A model generated the notes under the pieces. The model was given only the letters and a program-made list of their open reading frames with translations. It did no database searches and was not told where the DNA came from. A stretch of DNA of 32,310 nucleotides from Clostridia bacterium (GTDB lineage Bacteria; Bacillota; Clostridia; Oscillospirales; Acutalibacteraceae), in NCBI GenBank assembly GCA_017516315.1, contig JAFXDE010000021.1, positions 1 to 32,310 of the forward strand, written 5' to 3'. Made by a program: the position numbers and the translations under genes. Within the stretch, counting starts at the first letter, position 1, and each line of letters opens with the position of its first letter. This document shows positions 15,214 to 21,754 of the stretch, piece after piece.

Positions 15214-16086
15214 TTATTTGGCAGTCTCCGCTTCAAGCTTCTTCTGTTTTCTTTTCTTCTTTGCCTTATAGGAAAGAAGTGTAGCTACGGCATCCTCATC
15301 AGGACCGTATTCGCCGAGCTTTATGGGATATGCATTGAAGGCACCGTGGAAATCACTGCCGCCCGTCATTACGAGACCGTGCTTACGGGCTGTTTTGATA
15401 AGCATTTCCTGCTGTTCAGGGGTGTTTTCGGGATGCCATACCTCTACGCCGTCGAGGCCCAAAGGTATAAGCTCCTCGAAGAGCTCGAAATTATCGTAAA
15501 AGCCGGGGTGTGCAAGAACAGCGATACCGCCTGCCTCATGGATAGCATCGATTATTTCTGAAGGCTCGGGGTACTTTGACTCCATAAGAACATTCATCTT
15601 TGATTCTTTAGTAAAGAGCATTTTATAAAGGTCTCCGAAAATAGAGGTGGTATAGCCGCACTCCATAAGAGCCTGCATAATGTGCTGTTTATAGATATTT
15701 GTAGAGCCCTGGCAGCATTTTGCAATAAAATCGGGAGTTACGGGGAACTTGTTACAAACCTTCATCACCATAAGCTGGGCTGCTCTTTTTCTTTTAAGTG
15801 AATTACTTTTGCAAAGACCTTCAAGACGCTCGGGTCTGTCAGGAAGATAGCAAAGAATGTGTGCCTTGGCGTTTCTTTTTGAGTCTGTAGCAGAAAACTC
15901 TACAGCAGGAATAACGGTAATGCCGTGTCTTTTTCCGATAAGCTCCGCCCTTACGGTACCCGCCAGACAGTCATGGTCTGTTATTGCGAGAGTAGTAATG
16001 CCACTGTTTTTGGCTAAAACGATTATATCGTCAATGCCCATAGTGCCGTCGGATAGTTTGGTGTGACAATGTAAGTCTGCTTTCAT
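15214..16086 (-). CDS. PHP-domain phosphoesterase, TrpH / RNase AM-like
   Basis: 290 residues with the full PHP motif set: ADLHCHTKLSDG (H6, H8), AITDHDCLAG, VIPAVEFSA, AVLAHPGFY and GGSDFHG. It also has the helical insert typical of the TrpH/YciV group. Characterised members hydrolyse 3',5'-nucleoside bisphosphates or trim RNA 5' ends. The C-terminus is lysine-rich (YKAKKKRKQKKLE), which may favour nucleic acid binding. The ribosome binding site is weak (GGGGCG). The transcript carries a hairpin leader and starts at a strong promoter. This is a different PHP subtype from the one at 11316-12029. Confidence 0.92.
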   Translation of the reverse strand: MKADLHCHTKLSDGTMGIDDIIVLAKNSGITTLAITDHDCLAGTVRAELIGKRHGITVIPAVEFSATDSKRNAKAHILCYLPDRPERLEGLCKSNSLKRKRAAQLMVMKVCNKFPVTPDFIAKCCQGSTNIYKQHIMQALMECGYTTSIFGDLYKMLFTKESKMNVLMESKYPEPSEIIDAIHEAGGIAVLAHPGFYDNFELFEELIPLGLDGVEVWHPENTPEQQEMLIKTARKHGLVMTGGSDFHGAFNAYPIKLGEYGPDEDAVATLLSYKAKKKRKQKKLEAETAK

Positions 16087-16134
16087 TTTTTACGCCCCGT
16101 TTCTTTTTCTGTGCCTGCTTTTTTCCTCTCCGAA

Positions 16135-16166
16135 AGGTACTTGCCTTAAAAAAGGTAAAAGTACCT
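16135..16166 (-). promoter_or_regulatory. 5' leader hairpin of the TrpH-like gene
   Basis: AGGTACTT (16135-16142) and AAGTACCT (16159-16166) pair perfectly, with an inner CCTT/AAGG helix (16144-16147 with 16152-16155). The structure lies between the promoter at 16187-16215 and the weak ribosome binding site. It may control stability or translation; no ligand-binding fold is recognised. Confidence 0.45.
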
Positions 16167-16186
16167 CAATGTACAATATATTATTA

Positions 16187-16215
16187 ATTATACTACCCCA
16201 AAAAATCTTTTTCAA
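16187..16215 (-). promoter_or_regulatory. Strong promoter of the TrpH-like transcript
   Basis: Minus-strand TTGAAA (16210-16215), a 17-base spacer and TATAAT (16187-16192). It gives a leader of about 90 bases to the ATG at 16086. Confidence 0.75.
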
Positions 16216-16270
16216 GACCTTAAGGGCAATTTTTTGCACATTTTTCACACAGAAAAGGCGCTTTAAACAG

Positions 16271-16348
16271 AAAAACACCCGTTACACCTAAGGGTGACGA
16301 GTGTAGTCCGAGCCTCGGATTATACCTGTCACACCGGCATAACGGATG
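16271..16348 (-). terminator. Branched terminator-like structure after the MTA/SAH nucleosidase gene (element A)
   Basis: A 13-bp outer stem including G-U pairs (16276-16288 with 16336-16348) is followed on the minus strand by five T. Inside are a GTGAC/GTCAC helix and a TCCGA/TCGGA hairpin, so it is more elaborate than a simple terminator. It starts 13 bases after the nucleosidase stop. Its core is shared with the elements at 17189-17256 and 21507-21561. Confidence 0.65.
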
Positions 16349-16361
16349 TCAGAATTTTCCG

Positions 16362-17078
16362 TTACCACTGACTGTCATCAGCCATAAGACGGATAAGGAT
16401 GCTCTCTAAAAGCTCCGTAAGACAGCTTTCCTGCCTGTCGTTCATTTCACGGTAATCCTCTACTGAGCAGTCATCGGCATCATCGCTTATCTTTCTTACG
16501 GAAACCATAGGCACTCCGCATTTTTCGCATACGGAAGCTATAGCAGCTGTTTCCATATCAAAAGCGCCTATACCGAAGGTGTCAAAATAGAGCTTTTTGC
16601 GTACGGAATCTGTAAGGAAAATATCACCGGTGCCTGCCTTGGTCTTGATTATACCCTTACTTTCAAGAGCATAGGAAAGAAGTCTTTCATCTGCCTTAAG
16701 TATGTACTCCTGACCGTCGGGCTTCACTCCGAGGCCGTAACCGATAGATGTAAGGTCGTAGTCACATTCCACATAGGTTTCAGCGGCAACCATATCCTCT
16801 CTCTTGAGTCCGCTGACAGCACCCGACAGGCCTGCATTTAAGATACATTCAGCCTTCATATCACTGATAAGGAAAGCTGTGGCTGAGGCGGCGTTTACCT
16901 TACCGATACCGCATTTCACACCTGTAATTACGAGCTTTCTGCCGTCTCCTTCCAAGCTGAAGGTAACCGCATCATTACCACGCAGAGTAAATTCTTCTCC
17001 GCCCTTTTCCTTAGCATAAGAGAGGAAGGGGCTGTATTCCATACTGTCTGCGAAAACCAGACCTATATTTTTAACCAT
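16362..17078 (-). CDS. mtnN: 5'-Methylthioadenosine/S-adenosylhomocysteine nucleosidase
   Basis: 238-residue nucleoside phosphorylase-fold enzyme that would release adenine from MTA or SAH, recycling by-products of SAM-dependent reactions and supporting autoinducer-2 precursor formation. Family features are the start of strand one (KNIGLVFADSMEY), VITGVKCGIGKVNAA, ILNAGLSGAV, the substrate-binding AFDMETAAIA with the ribose-contacting Met-Glu, and RKISDDADD with the catalytic Asp. The length is typical (about 230). It has its own strong promoter (17111-17140), an AAAGGATG ribosome binding site and a terminator right after, so it is probably monocistronic. Specificity among MTA, SAH and related nucleosides is not resolved. 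Confidence 0.88.
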   Translation of the reverse strand: MVKNIGLVFADSMEYSPFLSYAKEKGGEEFTLRGNDAVTFSLEGDGRKLVITGVKCGIGKVNAASATAFLISDMKAECILNAGLSGAVSGLKREDMVAAETYVECDYDLTSIGYGLGVKPDGQEYILKADERLLSYALESKGIIKTKAGTGDIFLTDSVRKKLYFDTFGIGAFDMETAAIASVCEKCGVPMVSVRKISDDADDCSVEDYREMNDRQESCLTELLESILIRLMADDSQW

Positions 17079-17110
17079 TTTTATTACATCCTTTCGGTGA
17101 TTTTTAACCT

Positions 17111-17140
17111 ATTATACATTAAATTTACCTTTTATGTCAA
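17111..17140 (-). promoter_or_regulatory. Strong promoter of the nucleosidase gene
   Basis: Minus-strand TTGACA (17135-17140) and TATAAT (17111-17116), both perfect consensus, with an 18-base spacer, about 33 bases before the ATG. Confidence 0.8.
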
Positions 17141-17188
17141 TGGAGCACAAAGGGCATAGAATGGTAGAGGGAGAATATTTAAAGCCTC

Positions 17189-17256
17189 GCAAAGACGGCC
17201 GTCGGTGGCGTAAGCCCGTGAACAGCCGACCTTGTAGCTCCGTTACCCGTCTTTGC
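17189..17256 (-). other. Structured intergenic element B downstream of the MATE gene
   Basis: A perfect 10-bp outer stem (GCAAAGACGG, 17189-17198, with CCGTCTTTGC, 17247-17256) encloses a GTCGGT/GCCGAC helix and a GGC-GTAA-GCC mini-hairpin. It lies just after the MATE stop and could act as a terminator, but it is followed only by GAGGCTTT on the minus strand. It shares a GGGTNACG-AG core with elements A and C. It could be a small RNA, a 3'-end stabiliser or a short mobile repeat. Confidence 0.5.
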
Positions 17257-17267
17257 TTAATATAGAT

Positions 17268-18647
17268 TTATTCTACGACGGTGTTAAGCCAAACTCCTTT
17301 TTTCATAAAGGTATAGCCGAGTATACATTTTATAATATCCGCAGAAAGCACTGCCGCATAAAGCGGTACTATGGGAACTGCCGTATATCTGCTGAGAATA
17401 AAAGCCAACGGCACGGAAACCGTCCACACAAATCCGCTGTCAAAAAGAAAGGTTATAACAGTCTTTCCGCCTGAACGGAGAGTAAAATAACAGGCATTGG
17501 TAAAGGACTGAACAGGCATAAAGAGAGCCACTACTATTATTACCGCCGAGGCAAGATTTCTGATTTCATCACTTGTTTTGTAAATACGCGGAAAGAGTGG
17601 AGCGAAGATCATCATAGCCATTGCTATAAATACTACCGTAAACACAGCGAAGAAGAGCAGTCTGGTGCTGGCCTTTTTCGCTTCTTCTTTTTCGCCTGCA
17701 CCCAGCATCTGACTCAGGATAATGCCTATGGCAGAGCCGAAGGATACGAAGGCTACATTGAATACATTACTTATAGTTGAAACGATGTTTATGGCTGCCA
17801 CCACATCAAGACCTCTTACGGAGTAGCACTGATTAAGCATAGCCATACCTGCCGACCAGAGAGCTTCATTTATAAGAAGAGGAAGAGAAACAACGGTAAT
17901 TTTCTTTAAAAGCTCTCTTGTGATAGTGCTCGAGCTAAAGAGACCCTTTATAAAGGGGTATTTCTTTTTATGGGTATGCGCCCAGAATACCAGAATACCC
18001 AGCTCTGCGAAGCGCGAAATAACCGTAGCAATAGCCGCACCGTTTATTCCGAGCTCAGGGGCACCAAAATGACCGAATATAAGAATATAGTTAAGAACGA
18101 AGTTAATAAGAACAGCAGCCACGGTAGAAATCATCGGAATAACTCTGTCACTTGTCTCTCGGAGAGTACCGGCATAGGCCTGTGAAAGAGCGAAGGGCAA
18201 AAGTCCGATCAGCATAATTTCAAGGTATTCCGCCGCATAAGAGGCGACCTTTTCTCTTTCGCCTGCCCCTGCCTCGCCCTGAAGATAGGCGCCTATCAGA
18301 CTGTCCCCCATCGTTACGAAGGCAGCTATGCCTACTGCCGTCAGTAAAAAAGCGAAAAGGAGCTTATACTGCATGGTGTTTTTGACACCTGCCCTGTCCT
18401 TCTTTCCGTAAAACTGCGCAGTAAAAATACCCGCACCGGACATAGCGCCGAAAATGCAGAGATTGAAAACAACCATAAGCTGATTGACGATAGAAACGCC
18501 TGACATCTGCAGCGTCCCCACCTGTCCGACCATAATATTGTCGAGCATACTTACAAAATTGGTTACGCCCGACTGAATCATAATGGGAACAGCCACCGTT
18601 AGCATCCGTCTGAAATAAGGAAGTCCTGACTTAATAAACTTTACCAT
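17268..18647 (-). CDS. MATE-family efflux transporter
   Basis: 459-residue polytopic membrane protein with about twelve hydrophobic segments in two homologous halves, the usual MATE size. Family segments are AVPIMIQSGVTNFVSMLDNI at the start (about residues 17-36), MVGQVGTLQMSGVSIVNQLM, GTLRETSDRVIP and the second-half PLLINEALWSAGMAM. MATE proteins export cationic drugs, dyes or metabolites using Na+ or H+ gradients. The substrate is not predictable here. The ribosome binding site is GAAAGGAA. A -10-like TATACT sits about 35 bases upstream, just after the terminator of the preceding gene. Confidence 0.95.
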   Translation of the reverse strand: MVKFIKSGLPYFRRMLTVAVPIMIQSGVTNFVSMLDNIMVGQVGTLQMSGVSIVNQLMVVFNLCIFGAMSGAGIFTAQFYGKKDRAGVKNTMQYKLLFAFLLTAVGIAAFVTMGDSLIGAYLQGEAGAGEREKVASYAAEYLEIMLIGLLPFALSQAYAGTLRETSDRVIPMISTVAAVLINFVLNYILIFGHFGAPELGINGAAIATVISRFAELGILVFWAHTHKKKYPFIKGLFSSSTITRELLKKITVVSLPLLINEALWSAGMAMLNQCYSVRGLDVVAAINIVSTISNVFNVAFVSFGSAIGIILSQMLGAGEKEEAKKASTRLLFFAVFTVVFIAMAMMIFAPLFPRIYKTSDEIRNLASAVIIVVALFMPVQSFTNACYFTLRSGGKTVITFLFDSGFVWTVSVPLAFILSRYTAVPIVPLYAAVLSADIIKCILGYTFMKKGVWLNTVVE

Positions 18648-18695
18648 AAATTTTTTCCTTTCAGAAAATCTTTACCTTACAGTATATCTTTTGCC

Positions 18696-18730
18696 AAAAA
18701 AATTCGGTAATACAAAAAAGCATTACCGAA
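18696..18730 (-). terminator. Terminator of the 115-residue secreted protein gene
   Basis: A 9-bp stem TTCGGTAAT / ATTACCGAA (18703-18711 with 18722-18730) is followed on the minus strand by seven or more T. Strong intrinsic terminator, 18 bases after the stop codon. Confidence 0.88.
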
Positions 18731-18747
18731 ATATTCATAATAAAAGC

Positions 18748-19095
18748 TTAACCGAAAAGAGAATTGCCTGTTCCTATATCAAAGAAAGGAAAAATGGTAT
18801 TAATGATGTTTGCAATAAGAATTTTAATGTTTTCTATAACTCTGTGAACGGTACTGAGGAAGTCCTCGCCCTCGTAAATACTGTCCATAATCTGAGAGCC
18901 TACCTCTGACATTTCCTCCCCTGCCGCATCGCCTAAGGCGCCTGCCAGCTTATCCGCGATATCAGGCTCATCGGTAGGAGTTACGAGAGATGTAGAGGGC
19001 ATAAGCTGTTCACCCTCCGTAGCTGCCGCTGTACCGAAAACGAGAGAGAAACACATAATCAGCGCCATAAATAATACGAGATTCTTATTTTTCAT
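18748..19095 (-). CDS. Small secreted protein of unknown function, 115 aa
   Basis: The signal peptide is clear: MKNKNLVLFMALIMCFSLVFG followed by TAAA, with probable cleavage after residue 25. The mature chain of about 90 residues starts acidic and Ser/Thr/Pro-rich, passes a segment resembling small-residue helices (ADKLAGALGDAAGEEMSEVG) and ends in a strongly hydrophobic, likely amphipathic stretch (ENIKILIANIINTIFPFFDI) before GTGNSLFG. I do not recognise the family. It has its own strong promoter, an AGGAGG site and a dedicated terminator, so it is a well-equipped single-gene unit. The tail suggests membrane interaction or self-assembly outside the cell. Confidence 0.85.
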   Translation of the reverse strand: MKNKNLVLFMALIMCFSLVFGTAAATEGEQLMPSTSLVTPTDEPDIADKLAGALGDAAGEEMSEVGSQIMDSIYEGEDFLSTVHRVIENIKILIANIINTIFPFFDIGTGNSLFG

Positions 19096-19131
19096 TTATA
19101 TTACCTCCTCGGAAGAATATTCCTTTGTAAA

Positions 19132-19160
19132 ATTATAGCAGATAAATATCTATTATGCAA
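19132..19160 (-). promoter_or_regulatory. Promoter of the small secreted protein gene
   Basis: Minus-strand TTGCAT (19155-19160), a 17-base spacer and TATAAT (19132-19137), about 35 bases before the ATG. Confidence 0.75.
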
Positions 19161-19210
19161 TAGTTTAAAAGGAAAAAGAATATTTACATAATGTCATAAA
19201 ACCGAAAACA

Positions 19211-19230
19211 GACAGAGATTTCTCTCTGTC
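19211..19230 (-). terminator. Terminator of the EF-G-like gene
   Basis: GACAGAGA / TCTCTGTC stem (19211-19218 with 19223-19230) with a four-base loop. An outer AAACCG/CGGTTT pairing adds to it. It is followed on the minus strand by CTGTTTTCGGTTTT, about 40 bases past the stop. Confidence 0.65.
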
Positions 19231-19267
19231 CATTTCCGGTTTGGAATTTATAAATGAGGTATTAGGG

Positions 19268-21343
19268 TTATTCTTCCATATCCTTCTTTGCTTCCTCGAT
19301 AACCTTCTGTGCTACGGGAACGGGAGCATCCTCATAGCGTGCGAAGGAGAGAGTGAAGTAGCCTCTGCCTGCAGTCACAGAGCGCAGAGTAGTAGAGAAG
19401 TCGCCCATTTCTGCCATAGGAACTTCAGCTACAAGCTCCTGCATCTTAGGCTCATCAGCTGCACCCATACCGAGAACACGGCCGCGGCGCTTTGTGATGT
19501 CACCCATAATGTCACCGAGGTTAGCATCGGGCATATATACCTTTAATTCACCGATAGGCTCGAGGATAACGGGACTTGCCTGAGCCATACCGTTCTTATA
19601 AGCGATTTTAGCAGCGGTCTTGAATGCCATTTCGTTAGAGTCAACTGGATGGTATGAGCCGTCATAAAGAACAGCCTTGAGACCTACTACGGGATAGCCT
19701 GCGAGAGGACCCTTAAGGATAGCTTCCTGGAAGCCCTTTTCTACTGCAGGGAAGAAGTTTTTGGGAACTGAGCCGCCGACAACCTCTGTTTCAAAGATAA
19801 GCTCATCACCGTCATGGGGCTCGAAGCGTACCCAAACATCACCGAACTGGCCGGAACCGCCTGACTGCTTCTTATGTCTTCCCTGTACCTGACAGCTCTT
19901 ACGGATGGTTTCTCTGTAAGCTACCTTGGGAATCTTAAGGTCGATTTCTACGCCGTATTTTGTCTTGAGCTTGGAAACTACGATGTCGAGATGCTGTTCG
20001 CCGAGACCGGAGATAACCATTTCCTTTGTCTCCTCATTGGATTCAAAGGTGATAGTGGGATCTTCAGCCATAATCTTACGAAGACCGGAGGCAACCTTAT
20101 CCTCCTCGCCCTTCTTCTTAACAACGACTGCCATAGAAAGAGAGGGAGCAGGGAAGTTTACGCCTTCGAGATTTATTATGTTCTTTGCAGAGCAAATGGT
20201 ATCGCCTGTAGCGAGGCCTGAAAGCTTTGTGATAACACCGATGTCACCGCAGGGAATTTCAGCTGTATCTTCCTGCTTGATACCTCTTACGGTTACGAGC
20301 TTACCCATCTTCTGGCTTTCGCCTGTTCTTGCATTGTAAGCAGCTGTGTCGGCTGTAATCTTGCCGGAAATAACCTTTACGAAGGACATCTTTCCTACGA
20401 AGGGGTCAGCAACTGTTTTAAAGCAGAGTGCAGCAAGAGGACCTGCGGGATCTGCCTTAACCTCGATAGGATCGCCGTTTCCGTCGGTAGCCATTTCGGG
20501 CTTAGCCTTATCAGGAGAGGGAGCAGAGTAAACGATAGCGTCCATAAGCATATCGCAGCCGTCTACCTTGGTAGCGGAGCATGCGTATACGGGCCAGATT
20601 TCACCGCTTTCTACACCTTCGGTAAGACCGCGGATGATTTCTTCCTTAGTAAGAGGTTCACCCTCGAAGAATTTTTCCATAAGCTCTTCGTCAACTGTAG
20701 CTACAGCCTCTTCGAGAGCAGCTCTCATTGCGATAATATTATCATCGGAGGGGATTTCGATTTCAACGGGTCTGCCGTTAGGATATTTGAATGCCTTGTT
20801 TGAGCAAAGGTTAACGAAGGCCTCGCACACGGGACCGTTCATGTAAGGAACTACGACGGGACAAAGCTTGTTGCCGAGTTCTTCCTTAAGTGCTTCAAAT
20901 GTTTTATAGAAGTCTCTGTTTTCAGAGTCAACCTTAGTAATAGCGAAGAATTTAGCAATATTTCTCTGATCAGCTGCCTTGATAGCCTTCTCCAGACCTA
21001 CATCAATGCCTGAGCCTGCGGATGTAACGATAACAGCACAGTCAGCTGCTCTCATAGCCTCAGCCATACCGCCTGCGAAATCGAACTTACCGGGTGCATC
21101 AAGAACATTGATTTTTGTATCTCTCCATTCAAAGGAGGCTGTAGCGGAAGAAATGGAGCATTTTCTCTTCTTTTCTTCTGCATCATAGTCCATAATAGTG
21201 TTGCCGTCTGCCACACGGCCTAATCTGTCAGTAATACCTGCTACATAAAACATTGCTTCGGAAAGCGCTGTTTTACCTTTACCTGTATGACCTGCAATGG
21301 CAATATTTCTGATGTTGTTTACTGAATAGGATTTCAATTCCAA
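19268..21343 (-). CDS. Elongation factor G-like GTPase (EF-G paralogue)
   Basis: 691 residues with EF-G domain order: GTPase domain (1-270), domain II, domain III (VVVKKKGEEDKVASGLRKIM), domain IV (QSGGSGQFGDVWVRFEPHDG) and domain V. The P-loop is GHTGKGKT (residues 18-25), the G4 motif is TKVD (136-139), and the G3 motif reads DAPGKF (82-87). The DxPGH histidine used for GTP hydrolysis in canonical EF-G is therefore lysine. This marks the EF-G-like paralogue group found in many Firmicutes and Thermotogae, whose role in translation or stress is unclear. AGGAGG precedes the ATG. It is unlikely to be the housekeeping EF-G, which is usually in the str operon. Confidence 0.9.
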   Translation of the reverse strand: MELKSYSVNNIRNIAIAGHTGKGKTALSEAMFYVAGITDRLGRVADGNTIMDYDAEEKKRKCSISSATASFEWRDTKINVLDAPGKFDFAGGMAEAMRAADCAVIVTSAGSGIDVGLEKAIKAADQRNIAKFFAITKVDSENRDFYKTFEALKEELGNKLCPVVVPYMNGPVCEAFVNLCSNKAFKYPNGRPVEIEIPSDDNIIAMRAALEEAVATVDEELMEKFFEGEPLTKEEIIRGLTEGVESGEIWPVYACSATKVDGCDMLMDAIVYSAPSPDKAKPEMATDGNGDPIEVKADPAGPLAALCFKTVADPFVGKMSFVKVISGKITADTAAYNARTGESQKMGKLVTVRGIKQEDTAEIPCGDIGVITKLSGLATGDTICSAKNIINLEGVNFPAPSLSMAVVVKKKGEEDKVASGLRKIMAEDPTITFESNEETKEMVISGLGEQHLDIVVSKLKTKYGVEIDLKIPKVAYRETIRKSCQVQGRHKKQSGGSGQFGDVWVRFEPHDGDELIFETEVVGGSVPKNFFPAVEKGFQEAILKGPLAGYPVVGLKAVLYDGSYHPVDSNEMAFKTAAKIAYKNGMAQASPVILEPIGELKVYMPDANLGDIMGDITKRRGRVLGMGAADEPKMQELVAEVPMAEMGDFSTTLRSVTAGRGYFTLSFARYEDAPVPVAQKVIEEAKKDMEE

Positions 21344-21426
21344 AACCTCCTAAGACCTCATTTTCTTTATACATACGGTCTCCAAAATTTGCTTCGCCGA
21401 AGTTCTCTCCGACGATAACAGTAACC

Positions 21427-21455
21427 ATTTTATCACAAAATAACCAAAAAAGCAA
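21427..21455 (-). promoter_or_regulatory. Probable promoter of the EF-G-like gene
   Basis: Minus-strand TTGCTT (21450-21455) and TAAAAT (21427-21432) with a 17-base spacer, about 85 bases upstream of the ATG. Confidence 0.5.
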
Positions 21456-21506
21456 CGGATTATTAACTAATTTTGTGTATTATTCTTTGGTGAAAGTGTA
21501 TAAAAA

Positions 21507-21561
21507 GAGCCGTGTTCCGAGACCTAAGGACCTGAGGTTGGGTTACTCTCGTCACCCTAAG
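21507..21561. other. Structured intergenic element C between EF-G-like and copA
   Basis: It lies in a 411-base divergent intergenic region, between the EF-G-like gene's promoter and the copA promoter, so it belongs to neither leader. It contains GCCGTGTTCCGAG, two adjacent CCTNAGG palindromes and a GGGTTACTCTCGTCACCC hairpin. Read on the minus strand, its end (TTAGGGTGACGAGAGTA) matches element A (TAAGGGTGACGAGTGTA on the plus strand) at 15 of 17 positions. Function and transcribed strand are unknown. The rest of 21562-21689 shows nothing definite. Confidence 0.45.
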
Positions 21562-21689
21562 TATATTTAACAATAACGTTATTTACGAACAGGTATAGAT
21601 TAAGAATTTTTCTGCAGAGAAACAACCTTTATCTTTTTTCGAAAATCAGTTCTGTTTTCAGTGTGATACTGAATCGGACGTTATTTTTG

Positions 21690-21718
21690 TTGACAGTCCT
21701 GTACTTTACGGGTATACT
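21690..21718 (+). promoter_or_regulatory. Strong promoter of copA
   Basis: TTGACA (21690-21695), a 17-base spacer and TATACT (21713-21718), about 36 bases before the ATG. A metal-responsive operator would be expected here, but I cannot identify a CopY or CsoR consensus. Confidence 0.8.
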
Positions 21719-21754
21719 ATAGCTATATATACAAACTACGAAAGAAGCTGAATT

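Noticed and set aside
16090-16278. 62-codon minus-strand ORF before the TrpH-like gene
   Set aside because: It overlaps the predicted promoter and leader hairpin, has no ribosome binding site and has an unnatural composition.
21507-21754. Metal riboswitch or copper operator controlling copA
   Set aside because: The consensus copA promoter lies downstream of element C, so element C is not in the leader. No CopY (TACAnnTGTA) or CsoR-like palindrome was identified.
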